Origin: Mycobacterium sp. DL99
GTDB lineage: Bacteria; Actinomycetota; Actinomycetes; Mycobacteriales; Mycobacteriaceae
Length of the DNA: 64,000 nucleotides
Direction of reading: 5' to 3'
Assembly (NCBI RefSeq): GCF_004762045.1
Contig: NZ_SJOM01000007.1
Coordinates: 3,545,906-3,609,905, forward strand
Shown here: piece after piece, positions 1-7,945 of the stretch
How the letters are laid out: every line of letters begins with the position of its first letter
Numbering within the stretch: the first letter of the stretch is position 1
Notes under the pieces: generated by a model
Databases searched by the model: none
Told to the model about the DNA's origin: nothing
What the model saw: only the letters and a program-made list of their open reading frames with translations
Program-made: the position numbers and the translations under genes

Positions 1-177
1 CGAGGTGGTACCGCCGGCCGCCGCCGCCTTCTCCAACACCAGGACGCGGGCGCCCTGTGCTGCGGCACTGACCGCTGCGCAGCCTCCGGCGATGCCGAAC
101 CCGATCACCACGACGTCGAACTCGTCGGACCAGGATTCGACGTCCGCAGCCTCGACGACCTCGGGGATTTCCTTCAC
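1..177 (-). CDS. FAD-dependent oxidoreductase, N-terminal fragment (gene runs off the left edge)
   Basis: Only the first 59 codons are in the window. After a short acidic leader the protein has a hydrophobic beta strand followed by GFGIAGG (residues 26-32) and, about 20 residues on, an acidic residue ending the second strand (VLVLEK). This is a classic Rossmann FAD-binding start of the fumarate reductase/3-ketosteroid dehydrogenase flavoprotein superfamily. The GTG start overlaps the stop of the upstream VOC gene (GTGA), so the two are translationally coupled and both lie behind a KstR-type operator. That context suggests a role in steroid or lipid catabolism. M. tuberculosis Rv1817 is my best remembered counterpart. 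The substrate cannot be inferred from this fragment. Confidence 0.85.
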   Translation of the reverse strand, partial: MKEIPEVVEAADVESWSDEFDVVVIGFGIAGGCAAVSAAAQGARVLVLEKAAAAGGTTS

Positions 178-674
178 TGCTGCTCCTGTTTCACATACTC
201 GAAGAACGCCCGGATCTCGGGCGGAATGTAAGCGATCTCCAGATACGGCACCCCGGCCGCCGCGGCCGACAGGTAGGCGAATCTCATGCCCCCAGGCATG
301 ACTCCCTGGCAGACAACGGGTGTCCCGCCGCCTTCGGCGTCCCGCAGCTTTGCCTCGAACGCCTCGGGATCGGCCGCCTCGATGCAGATGTGGTGCAGGC
401 CCGCCCCGTGGCGATCCAGGAACTCGGTGTAGACGCTCTCGCCGCGTACCGGCGCGATGAGCTCCAACTGGGTGTCACCGGCGTAGCTCAGCGAGATGTC
501 GGCCACGAAATCGGCGGGCCGGCCGCGGTAGCTGCAGGCCTCGGGGCTGAAGTGCACCGCGGGCATACGCACCCACCGGCGCGCCCCCAGCAGGGTGGTC
601 AGCGCCTGTTCGGTGGCGTCCAGATCGGCGGTGACCCAGGCAATCTGGACAGGTGTCTGATCAAACATCGCCAT
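174..674 (-). CDS. VOC (glyoxalase/bleomycin resistance/dioxygenase) family protein
   Basis: About 166 residues with a single-domain glyoxalase-like pattern: an N-terminal QIAWVTADLDATEQAL segment, a central QLELIAPV strand, GLHHICIEA and a C-terminal YLEIAYIPP strand. The family uses paired beta-alpha-beta-beta-beta modules to bind a metal or a hydrophobic substrate, and includes epimerases, isomerases and dioxygenases. A GTG at 689 and an ATG at 668 are alternative starts. ATG 674 is preferred because a GGGTGGG stretch lies about 11 bases upstream and because a GTG 689 start would leave only 13 bases to the operator at 703-716. It is first in an operon with the flavoprotein, so a steroid-ring or CoA-ester role is plausible but unproven. 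Confidence 0.85.
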   Translation of the reverse strand: MAMFDQTPVQIAWVTADLDATEQALTTLLGARRWVRMPAVHFSPEACSYRGRPADFVADISLSYAGDTQLELIAPVRGESVYTEFLDRHGAGLHHICIEAADPEAFEAKLRDAEGGGTPVVCQGVMPGGMRFAYLSAAAAGVPYLEIAYIPPEIRAFFEYVKQEQQ

Positions 675-702
675 GAGAATATCGCCCACCCGGCGCGAAC
701 GC

Positions 703-716
703 TAGAACGTGTTCTA
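703..716. promoter_or_regulatory. KstR-type operator
   Basis: TAGAACGTGTTCTA fits the published KstR consensus TnnAACnnGTTnnA at every fixed position and is itself a near-perfect palindrome (flanks extend it to CTAGAAC/GTTCTAG). It sits 29 bases upstream of the preferred VOC start. KstR is the TetR-family repressor of mycobacterial cholesterol catabolism, so the VOC-flavoprotein operon is predicted to be derepressed by steroid metabolites. Confidence 0.8.
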
Positions 717-772
717 GTTCTGCGATTCGCCCCGCCCATGACGTACACCGCCGGGCGTCCGGTTCGGAGCGG

Positions 773-1468
773 TCAGGGTTGCCCGACCAGATTCGACACC
801 TCGCCGAGTGGCGCGCCGTCACTGCGGGCCTGCCCACTGGCGTTCTGCCACGATACGGCGGCCGGGTAGTTACCCCACGTGCTGTTGAACATCCCGACGA
901 TGGCGGCGCGGCCATCCGGCGTGACGATGTACACCGGGCCACCCGAATCGCCCTTCTGGCTGACCACGCCGTTGGCCATGGTGAACCAGCCGTTGTTGAC
1001 GGCCTCGACGGTGCCGCAGGTCTCCCCGGTCACCACCCCGAAGTGGCAGACCGGGGCCCCGGGCGTCGGCACCACCGCCGCATCCTCCACGAGCATCCGA
1101 CCACCCGGCAGGATGTTGTTCACCGCGACGTCGCCGGCCAGTTGGATGGTCTCCCAGTCGGAGATCATGTGATTGGTGTCGACGGTGGCACCGTCGGGCG
1201 TGTTGTCCCGGAAGGAGCCCATGTGCCCGATGGAATTGCCGTCCCGGTCGTTAACCGGTCCGCCGCCGCGGCAGTGCCCCGCGGTGAACCCGACCCGACT
1301 CACCGGGTCCACGAAGCCCAGAGTGCACAAATTGGTGCCCTGCCGGATCTCCATCCCGGGATACACCAGCGAACCCGCCGCCGCGGCCGTCGGGACCGGA
1401 CATACCAGCAGCCCTGCCACCGACACCCCCGCCATCGCCCGCATCACCCCACCAAGCCAACTGTTCAC
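773..1468 (-). CDS. Secreted trypsin-like serine protease (S1 family)
   Basis: 231 residues. A hydrophobic signal sequence (about residues 8-31, ending in an Ala-rich cleavage region) is followed by a compact S1 domain. The catalytic His is in TAGHC (His65) and the nucleophile in GDSGGP (Ser175); the Asp is probably one of those in the 88-104 segment. Four or more cysteines suggest disulfides after export. The GTG start has GGAGG five bases upstream. The short S1 domain without a PDZ or transmembrane anchor resembles the mycobacterial Rv1815 type rather than HtrA proteases. It probably works outside the membrane; the substrate is unknown. An own promoter is expected in 1469-1580. Confidence 0.88.
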   Translation of the reverse strand: MNSWLGGVMRAMAGVSVAGLLVCPVPTAAAAGSLVYPGMEIRQGTNLCTLGFVDPVSRVGFTAGHCRGGGPVNDRDGNSIGHMGSFRDNTPDGATVDTNHMISDWETIQLAGDVAVNNILPGGRMLVEDAAVVPTPGAPVCHFGVVTGETCGTVEAVNNGWFTMANGVVSQKGDSGGPVYIVTPDGRAAIVGMFNSTWGNYPAAVSWQNASGQARSDGAPLGEVSNLVGQP

Positions 1469-1580
1469 GGCCGGCCTCCCTCGTTTTCGGACGTGGTGAA
1501 AGTCACCCTACCGACATCAATATCGGCCAGGCGGCAACTTCGTTACCGGGGGTACCCGTATCCACGGGCCGAAAACGACG

Positions 1581-1609
1581 ACGGCCCGGACCATGAAGGT
1601 CCGGGCCGT
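1581..1609 (-). terminator. Intrinsic terminator for the lectin-LysM gene
   Basis: A perfect 12-bp stem (ACGGCCCGGACC and its complement) with a 5-base loop lies 15 bases past the stop of the minus-strand gene at 1624-2232. On that strand it is followed by a short T-run (CGTTTTC). The stem is strong and the T-tract short, as is usual in mycobacteria. Confidence 0.75.
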
Positions 1610-1623
1610 GCATCTGTTCTAGG

Positions 1624-2232
1624 TCAGGGAATCGTCAGAACCTGGCCCGGGTGAATCAGGTCAGGGTTGGCGACGCCGCTGGCATCGGCGATCTGCTGGT
1701 ACTTGTTGCCGTCCCCGTAGAACCGCTCGGCGATCGCCCACAGGGTGTCGCCGGAGACCACGGTGTAGGTCCGCGGCTCGGGTGCCGGCGGGGGTGGCGG
1801 CGGCGCGGCCGGCTCGGGCGCGGCTACCGGCTCCTCGACCGCGGCCGGGGCGACCTCGACCTCGGGCGCGGCGGCCTCGGGCGCCGGTGGCGGCGGCTCG
1901 GAGGTCTCGGTATTGGACGACCACGCGGGCCCGTCGGCGGCGTACAGCACCAGGTTGCGGTCGTCCTGGAGAACCAGCTTGACGTCCTTCTTGCCCTTGG
2001 TGTCGGTGTGCCACACGGGCTTCTCCGAGGTGTACAGCACGAAGTTACCGTCGGTCTGCACCTCCGCCCGCACCACGTCCTGGCCGTTGGTGGAAGTCGA
2101 CCAGACCGCTTGGCCACGTGCCTCCAACACGAGGTTGCCATCATCCTGCAACGTCAGCGTGTACGCGCCGTTGTTGGAGGTGAGCGACCCCCCCTTCTCC
2201 AGCTTCTGTCCTTCGGTCAGTGTGTCTCCCAC
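1624..2232 (-). CDS. Bulb-type mannose-binding lectin plus LysM domain protein (MSL-like)
   Basis: 202 residues in three parts. Residues 1-109 form a beta-prism II (GNA/bulb lectin) domain with three QxDxNxVxY-type sugar motifs at 29-37 (ending in Glu instead of Tyr), 59-67 and 89-97. Residues 110-154 are a Pro/Ala/Glu-rich linker. Residues 155-202 are a LysM domain (VSGDTLWAIA ... NPDLIHPGQVLTIP). The M. smegmatis lectin MSL has this same two-domain design and binds mannose; LysM normally binds peptidoglycan GlcNAc. No signal peptide is visible, so how it reaches the wall is unclear. The GTG start follows AAGAAAGGGG. A strong terminator lies just downstream. Confidence 0.9.
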   Translation of the reverse strand: MGDTLTEGQKLEKGGSLTSNNGAYTLTLQDDGNLVLEARGQAVWSTSTNGQDVVRAEVQTDGNFVLYTSEKPVWHTDTKGKKDVKLVLQDDRNLVLYAADGPAWSSNTETSEPPPPAPEAAAPEVEVAPAAVEEPVAAPEPAAPPPPPPAPEPRTYTVVSGDTLWAIAERFYGDGNKYQQIADASGVANPDLIHPGQVLTIP

Positions 2233-2534
2233 GCATTGCCCCTTTCTTGACCGTGATCCGGATTGTGCACCCGGCTGAGTCGACCTTACTGATTTGAAGT
2301 TTGCTTTGGTGCCATTCGGCTCGGCCCGAATTCAAACGTCACACAAACACTGGGGAACACTGGGAGTTTCGACGAAAGAAGGCCCGGATCACATCCGCGC
2401 GGCGTGTCGCAAATCGAAGCTCAGGCCGAATAGTGGACGGCGTCAATTGTTGTGCCGGCCAATGGTTATGGCGGTGACAGCAGCCGTTCATGTCCCGGGT
2501 CACAGCGGGGGCCAGGTCGCGGCCGGCGAACGCG
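2233..2534. other. Intergenic region, no gene seen
   Basis: About 300 bases between two minus-strand genes. It holds the Shine-Dalgarno of the lectin gene (near 2240-2250) and a relatively AT-rich patch around 2285-2310 that could carry its promoter. Short open frames here have no codon pattern or start signal that convinces. Confidence 0.5.
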
Positions 2535-3446
2535 CTACCCGACCGGCTGGGATTCGATAATGTCGGCGGGCTGCCAGCCCGGCGGACCGAAGATGTAGCC
2601 CAGCCGGTCACGCAGGCGGCCGGCCCGCCGCACGTCGCGAGCAATGGCCACGTATTCGTGGGTCTGCAGCTTCCAGATGTTGAACGTGCCCACCGGCTTG
2701 GTCAGCCCGTAGTGCGGCCGGAACACCTCCGGCTGGAACGTGCCGAACATCCGGTCCCAGATGATCAGGATGCCGCCGTAGTTGCGGTCCAGGTACAGCT
2801 GGTCACGTCCGTGGTGCACGCGATGATGCGACGGCGTGTTGAAGATGAATTCGATTGGCCGCCATAACTTTCCGACTCGCTCGGTATGAACCCAGAACTG
2901 ATAGACCAGGTTCACCGAGAAGCTGGCGAACACCAGCCACGGTGGGATGCCGAGCAGTGGCAACGGAATCCAGGCCAGGATTTCGCCGCTGTTGTTCCAT
3001 TTCTGCCGCAGTGCGGTGGCGAAGTTGTAGTACTCACTCGAGTGATGGGCCTGATGCGTCGCCCAGATCAACCGCACCCGGTGTGCCACCCGGTGGTAGC
3101 CGTAGAACAGCAGATCCACCCCGACGATCGCGATCACCCAGGTGTACCACCGGTTTCCGGGCAGGTGCCAGGGCGCCAGATAGGCGTAGATGGCGGCATA
3201 ACCCAACAACGCCAGCAGTTTCCATCCGGCGGTGGTGAGGATCGACACCAACCCCATCGAGATGCTCGCCCACGCATCGCGGATATTGAACGCACCGGCG
3301 GGTGCCCGCTCGGATTCGAGGTGCTCCAGGCGCCGGGCCGCCGCCCACTCCACGGTCAACAACACCAGGAAGAACGGGATGGCGAAGAACACCGGGTCCC
3401 GCATCGGCGGAGGCAGAAAGTCCAGTACGGACCTGATCATGTCCAT
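2535..3446 (-). CDS. Sterol desaturase / fatty acid hydroxylase family membrane protein (Erg3-like)
   Basis: 303 residues, integral membrane, with the di-iron histidine boxes of the family in order: HRVAH (HX3-4H), HQAHH and, near the C-terminal third, HRVHHG. Hydrophobic segments precede box 1 and lie between boxes 2 and 3. The family inserts a double bond or hydroxyl into sterols, carotenoids or fatty acyl chains using O2 and an electron donor. The ATG start gives MDMIRSVL. Size and neighbourhood (near a secreted S1 protease and a flavoprotein) resemble M. tuberculosis Rv1814. The actual substrate is unknown; mycobacteria do not make cholesterol. Just upstream, TTTGTCTCA-like repeats (3457-3480) could be regulatory. 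Confidence 0.87.
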   Translation of the reverse strand: MDMIRSVLDFLPPPMRDPVFFAIPFFLVLLTVEWAAARRLEHLESERAPAGAFNIRDAWASISMGLVSILTTAGWKLLALLGYAAIYAYLAPWHLPGNRWYTWVIAIVGVDLLFYGYHRVAHRVRLIWATHQAHHSSEYYNFATALRQKWNNSGEILAWIPLPLLGIPPWLVFASFSVNLVYQFWVHTERVGKLWRPIEFIFNTPSHHRVHHGRDQLYLDRNYGGILIIWDRMFGTFQPEVFRPHYGLTKPVGTFNIWKLQTHEYVAIARDVRRAGRLRDRLGYIFGPPGWQPADIIESQPVG

Positions 3447-3489
3447 GTCAACATCTTTGTCTCAGCGGATTTGTCTCATTGGATTCGTC

Positions 3490-5061
3490 TTACCGGAAAT
3501 TGAGTATCTGGCTCCCCCAGGCCGCGTGGATATCGCGGTCCAGGTCGGCGACCGTCTTATCGTTCTTGTTGATCACCAGGGAGGCCCGGTCCTCCCGGCG
3601 GTACGACCGCCACACCGGTTCCCCGAGGGCACCCGAGGGCTGCCCGGTGGTGGCGAAGTTGACCCACCGACGACGCACCCGCTGCGACACCGCTCGCCCG
3701 TGCTTGAGCCCACCCAACTTGAACGTCGGGTCCTTCGGCCCGGCGACCAGATTGCCCCAGATGTAAGGCAGTTCGGTCGCATGGGCGGCGCCGAGCCGCA
3801 GTAGACGCAGCATCGGGGTGGTGAAGTCGAAGCGGTACATATGCACGGGGGCGACGGTGCTGTGTCCCTCGGCGAACCACAGGGTCGGCATGCGGAAACC
3901 GATGTCGCGCGCCACGCCCAATCCGATCGCCTTGGGACGTAAACCCGCATAGGCGGAGGTGATCTGGGCTTCGGTCGGCAGTTGCAGGCCGGGCTGTTCG
4001 GCCGCGATGGCGGCGAACATGGACCGCAATGCACCGGGGGTGATCGGCATCAGCGGTGACTTCATCCAGCGGAACACCGTGCCTTCGTGCTCGTTGGTCC
4101 CGATGATCAGCGGCACCGGGTGGGTGCGGCCCTCGCTTGCCGCCGCGACCGGATAGTCCGGAACCACATCGCCGTCGACGATGGGGGCGAATGCCAGCAG
4201 GCCCGGCGTCTGGGTCGGCACCGCGTCGAAAACCTCCTTGGCCGCGGACAGGATGCTGGGCACCGGCGCGCCGGACAATCGCCCGACCTCGTCGCCGTCG
4301 ACGCCCAGGCGCTCGAGGAACTGGGCGGCCACGGCGCGGGAGCGCTCGGCGTCGTACACCGATGTCGCAGGGGAACTCTGCGCGATCGCCGCACTGAAAA
4401 GCCCTTCGGCGGCCGGGCTGGCCAGCAGGGTGGTGACGATCCCGCCGCCGGCCGACTCCCCGAACAAGGTCACCTGTTGCGGGTCCCCGCCGAATGCGGC
4501 GATGTTGTCGCGCACCCACTGCAGCGCCGACAGCACGTCGCGCAGACCGAGGTTGGTGTCGAAACGCAGTCCCTTCGCACCGGGGCGCCCGTTGAAATGG
4601 GACAGGTCCAGGAAGCCGAACGGGCCGAGGCGGTAGTTGACGGTGACCACGACGACATCACCTTCTGCGGCCAGGACCGACCCGTCGTAGAGCGGCTGAC
4701 TCCCGGAGCCCATGACGTAGGCACCGCCGTGAACCCACACCATGACCGGTTTGGCGTCGCCGGCCTCGGTTCCGCTCGGCGCCCAGACGTTGAGCACCAG
4801 ACTGTCCTCGCCCTGGCGTCCACCGAGGTCGAGCGGGAGCCTCGGATCGGCGATCTGCGGGCACACCGGCCCGGCGCCGGTCGCGTCGGCGATCTCGTTC
4901 CAGCCGCCGGGAGGTTGTGGGGCCCGCCACCGCAACTCGCCGACGGGCGCGGCGGCGTAGCGAATACCCATCCACTGCTTGACGATTCCGTCGTCGGTCC
5001 CGCGAATCGGGCCGTACCCGGTGTCGACGACCGGCCCGGGGGTGCGTGTCGGATCGGTCAT
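3490..5061 (-). CDS. Type-B carboxylesterase
   Basis: 523 residues of the alpha/beta-hydrolase type-B carboxylesterase family. The oxyanion-hole region reads VWVHGGAYVMGSG, the nucleophile elbow is GESAGGG, and the acid and histidine lie in the C-terminal half (THPVPLIIGTNEHEG; HATELPYIWG). The family hydrolyses esters or amides; LipT of M. tuberculosis is an example of similar length. The open frame extends 52 codons further upstream, but that stretch overlaps the divergent SMR promoter and lacks coding character. ATG 5061 has GAGGAG at the right distance. No signal peptide, so probably cytoplasmic. Confidence 0.9.
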   Translation of the reverse strand: MTDPTRTPGPVVDTGYGPIRGTDDGIVKQWMGIRYAAAPVGELRWRAPQPPGGWNEIADATGAGPVCPQIADPRLPLDLGGRQGEDSLVLNVWAPSGTEAGDAKPVMVWVHGGAYVMGSGSQPLYDGSVLAAEGDVVVVTVNYRLGPFGFLDLSHFNGRPGAKGLRFDTNLGLRDVLSALQWVRDNIAAFGGDPQQVTLFGESAGGGIVTTLLASPAAEGLFSAAIAQSSPATSVYDAERSRAVAAQFLERLGVDGDEVGRLSGAPVPSILSAAKEVFDAVPTQTPGLLAFAPIVDGDVVPDYPVAAASEGRTHPVPLIIGTNEHEGTVFRWMKSPLMPITPGALRSMFAAIAAEQPGLQLPTEAQITSAYAGLRPKAIGLGVARDIGFRMPTLWFAEGHSTVAPVHMYRFDFTTPMLRLLRLGAAHATELPYIWGNLVAGPKDPTFKLGGLKHGRAVSQRVRRRWVNFATTGQPSGALGEPVWRSYRREDRASLVINKNDKTVADLDRDIHAAWGSQILNFR

Positions 5062-5136
5062 GCGGCTCCTCGGCGAATCTGGGCGAACTCCCCCACGGTA
5101 CTCACCCGCCGCCCCGCGCTCGGATAGGTTGGTCCG

Positions 5137-5472
5137 GTGCGGACCTGGGCGTTGTTGATCGCGGCCGTCGTCACCGAAGTCAGCGCCACGTTGTCGCTGC
5201 GCGCGTCCCAGGACCATTCGGGATGGCTGGTGCTGGTGGTGTCGGGCTATCTGGCCGCGTTCGTGTTGTTGACCCTGGTGCTGCGGGCCGGCATGCCCGT
5301 CGGCGTCGCCTACGGCATCTGGGGTGCCCTGGGTACCGCGGCGACGGCCGTGCTGGCGGCGGTGCTGTTCGGCGACCCGTTCACCTGGCCGATCGTCGCC
5401 GGCATCGGATTGATCATCGCGGGTGTGCTGCTGGTCGAACTCGGGTCACACTCGCGGCAGGCCGAATCATGA
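5137..5472 (+). CDS. Small multidrug resistance (SMR) transporter subunit 1
   Basis: 111 residues, four transmembrane helices. The membrane-embedded Glu is in helix 1 (VVTEVSATLSLRAS), followed by the GVAYGIWGALG signature of helix 3. SMR proteins are proton-coupled exporters of cations such as quaternary ammonium compounds or guanidinium. The GTG start is followed by an ATGA overlap with a second, similar gene, so the two are probably co-translated and form a heterodimer like EbrAB or YkkCD. The lone mycobacterial Mmr works as a homodimer. Divergent from the esterase gene, 75 bases away. Confidence 0.9.
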   Translation: MRTWALLIAAVVTEVSATLSLRASQDHSGWLVLVVSGYLAAFVLLTLVLRAGMPVGVAYGIWGALGTAATAVLAAVLFGDPFTWPIVAGIGLIIAGVLLVELGSHSRQAES

Positions 5473-5801
5473 TGTGGCTGGCGCTGACCGGGGCAATCCT
5501 GGTCGAGGTGTTCGCCACGCTTGGGCTGCGCGCCTCGGACGGGTTCCGCCGTAAGGCCTGGATCGCGCCGGTGGTGGCCGGGTATGTGATGTCGTTCTAT
5601 CTGCTGTGGCTGGCCCTGTCCTTGGGTGTACCGGTAGGGATCGCCTACGGCATCTGGACCGCGTGTGGGGTCGCCCTCGTCGCGGTCATCGCCAAGTTCC
5701 TGTTCAAGGAGCCGCTGACCCCGGTGATGATGCTCGGCATCGGGCTAATCGTGTCGGGTGTGTTCACGATCGAGCTCGCGGGCGTCGGGCCCACGCACTG
5801 A
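5469..5801 (+). CDS. Small multidrug resistance (SMR) transporter subunit 2
   Basis: 110 residues, four helices, with the conserved Glu in ILVEVFATLGLRAS and the GIAYGIWTACG signature. It starts at the ATGA overlapping the stop of subunit 1; the longer open frame upstream is just the out-of-phase read-through of subunit 1. The pair probably inserts in opposite orientations as an obligate heterodimer, judging by family precedent. The 3' end overlaps the convergent MFS gene by 57 bases, which is unusual and may cause transcriptional interference. Confidence 0.88.
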   Translation: MMWLALTGAILVEVFATLGLRASDGFRRKAWIAPVVAGYVMSFYLLWLALSLGVPVGIAYGIWTACGVALVAVIAKFLFKEPLTPVMMLGIGLIVSGVFTIELAGVGPTH

Positions 5802-7007
5802 ATCAGGCACCGACGCCGGCCTCCGCGGCAGCGCCCCGGCCAGCAGGACCGCCACCAGCCCGGCCACCGGTACCGCCAGCAGTCCGGCCCGCAATCCGGC
5901 GGCATCGGCGACAAGCCCGACCAGCAGCGGTGCCCCGAAGAACCCGACCCGCATCAGCCAGGTGACCACGGTCAGACCGGTGCCGGGTCGCAGCCCGGGC
6001 AGCTGATCGGCGCCGTGCATGGCGGCGGGCACCAGGGTGGCCACGCCCAGACCCGCGAGCGCGAACCCGGCGATCGTGGTGGCGATGCTAGGGAACGCCA
6101 GCGCGGACCCCATCCCGACAGCAGCGATCAAACCGCCCGTCCGCGCCACGGTGGCCTCGCCGAAGCGGTCGACCAGCCGGTCGCCGATCAGCCGGCCGAT
6201 GAACATGAACCCGACCAGTGCGATGTAGCCGAAGACCGCCACCGCCGGCGGCGCGTGCAGGGTGTCGCGCAGGTACAACGTGGCCCACGAGTTTCCGGCG
6301 TCCTCGACCGTGGCGCCGGCGATGGCGATCAGCACCAGTGCCAGCAGGATCAGGTACACCCGCGGCCCGGCCTTGCTCCCCGCCGCCGCGGCGTGTGCGG
6401 CCGGGTGGTCATCATGGTCGGAGCCCGGCAGCAGGTAGCGGTAGGCGACCAGCGCCACCGCACTCAAAAGCACTCCGACCACCAAAAGGTGGATTCCGCG
6501 CGGTACGCCCAGTGCGATCGCGCCGGCACCGGTGAGCCCACCGAGGATCGCCCCGGCAGCCCAGACCGCGTGCAGGGAGTTGATGATCGAGCGACCGTGT
6601 TCGCGTTGCAGCCGCAGCCCGTGTGCGTTCTGTGCGACGTCGACCACCGAATCGCAGGCGCCGGCCAGAAACAGGGCCGCGGCAAGCATGAGCGGCGTGC
6701 CCGCGCCACCGGCTGCGACGACGAAAGCGGCCAGGGCGACGGTGCCGATGACCGCGACGCGTGCGCTGCGGAACCGTCGAATCAACGTCGCCGCAGTGAG
6801 TCCCGCGACCAGTGCCCCGCCGGCGAACGAGGCGACGGCCGCGCCGTACACCGCGTTGCTCAGATGCAGATCGGTTTTGATCTCCGGATAACGCGGCAGC
6901 AGATTGGCGAAGATCGCTCCGTTGGTCAGGAACAACGCTCCCACCGCGATCCGGGCCCGGCGCAGCACGACGGTGTCGCCATCTTCTGAAACCGGCCCGG
7001 ATGTCAC
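5745..7007 (-). CDS. MFS transporter
   Basis: About 420 residues with roughly 12 hydrophobic helices and typical MFS loop motifs (LIRRFRSARVAV after helix 2; GRLIGDRLVDRFG in the middle). The N-terminal LTNGAIFANLLPRYPEIK is the pattern of the FucP/YbjJ-like branch often listed as sugar or drug transporters. GTG 7007 (MTSGPVSEDGD) is chosen because the longer frame to 7076 would overlap the SDR gene. It is the third gene of a TetR-SDR-MFS run on the minus strand with a 29-base gap, so it is probably controlled by that TetR. Substrate and direction cannot be told from sequence. Confidence 0.82.
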   Translation of the reverse strand: MTSGPVSEDGDTVVLRRARIAVGALFLTNGAIFANLLPRYPEIKTDLHLSNAVYGAAVASFAGGALVAGLTAATLIRRFRSARVAVIGTVALAAFVVAAGGAGTPLMLAAALFLAGACDSVVDVAQNAHGLRLQREHGRSIINSLHAVWAAGAILGGLTGAGAIALGVPRGIHLLVVGVLLSAVALVAYRYLLPGSDHDDHPAAHAAAAGSKAGPRVYLILLALVLIAIAGATVEDAGNSWATLYLRDTLHAPPAVAVFGYIALVGFMFIGRLIGDRLVDRFGEATVARTGGLIAAVGMGSALAFPSIATTIAGFALAGLGVATLVPAAMHGADQLPGLRPGTGLTVVTWLMRVGFFGAPLLVGLVADAAGLRAGLLAVPVAGLVAVLLAGALPRRPASVPDSVRGPDARELDREHTRHD

Positions 7008-7036
7008 TGGGGCGACACTACTGCGGCCCGGGCGAG

Positions 7037-7945
7037 CTAGCCGACCGCCGACACCAACCGTTCGCTGACCTGCCACAGATCTGCAGCCTTCGCCGAGTCG
7101 TACGAATCGCGCGAGGAGCGGATCCGGCGAGTTCCCTCGAAGTACTCCCCTGTGACGCCGTCGAGGGCGGGATCCTCGACGAGCGCGGCGAGATGGGCTC
7201 CAGAACGCCTGGTGCTGTTCACGTTGGGCAGGATCCGCAGTGCCGGCATGAACAGGCGCCAGGCCAGCCGCTGTACGCCCCCGTAGTCCCTGGCCAGCCC
7301 CGACCCCGGCATCAGGCCCGGATCGAATGCGTTGACCGTGACTCCGCGGGCACCGTGCCCCAGCCGCCGGTCCAACTCGTAGCTGAAGAGCATGTTGCAG
7401 AGTTTGGAGGTGGTGTAGCGACGCCGGCCCTCTTCGCCCGTCAGGCCGCCCACCGGCGGACGCAGTAGTTCTTCAGCTGAATTATATTGCGGCGCAGGCA
7501 TACCCGTGAACTTGTCCGGATCGTGGGTGCCGCTGCTGACCACCACGATTCGCGCGGGGGCCGTCAGGGCGCCGAGCACATGCTGCACCAGGGCGAAATG
7601 ACCGAGATGGTTGACGCCGAACGTCATCTCATAGCCGTCCGCCGTCGCCGGCGAACCCGAGACCACCTGCAGCCCGGCGTTGCACACCAGCGCGGCCAAC
7701 GGCGGAACCTCCAGTTGCGGCAATCTGACGGCGAAGTCGCGCACCGACCGTAGCGATGCCAGGTCGAGTTCAGCGACCGTGGTGCGTCCCGGACAGTCGA
7801 GCCGGGCCGCGGCGTCGGCGCCGCGTTGGGCGTCGCGCACCGCCAGCACCACGTGCCACCCCGGATCGGATTCCAGGAGTGCACGCGCGCATTCGAATCC
7901 CAGCCCGGTGTTCGCGCCGGTGATGATCGCGGTCCTGCCGGTCAC
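7037..7945 (-). CDS. Short-chain dehydrogenase/reductase (protochlorophyllide-reductase-like)
   Basis: 302 residues, classical SDR. The dinucleotide motif is TGANTGLG, followed by LVCNAG (NAG), a Ser in VVVSSGTHD, and YTTSK (catalytic Tyr and Lys). The length and the GxNxGLG pattern match the retinol dehydrogenase/protochlorophyllide-reductase-like SDR branch, which is usually NADP(H)-linked. GTG 7945 is chosen: it has GGAGG upstream and overlaps the TetR stop (GTGA). A longer open frame exists but extends into the TetR gene. The substrate is unknown. Confidence 0.86.
   Translation of the reverse strand: MTGRTAIITGANTGLGFECARALLESDPGWHVVLAVRDAQRGADAAARLDCPGRTTVAELDLASLRSVRDFAVRLPQLEVPPLAALVCNAGLQVVSGSPATADGYEMTFGVNHLGHFALVQHVLGALTAPARIVVVSSGTHDPDKFTGMPAPQYNSAEELLRPPVGGLTGEEGRRRYTTSKLCNMLFSYELDRRLGHGARGVTVNAFDPGLMPGSGLARDYGGVQRLAWRLFMPALRILPNVNSTRRSGAHLAALVEDPALDGVTGEYFEGTRRIRSSRDSYDSAKAADLWQVSERLVSAVG

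Noticed and set aside
4087..5127. 346-codon plus-strand frame opposite the carboxylesterase
   Set aside because: Shadow; the minus-strand esterase has all catalytic motifs.
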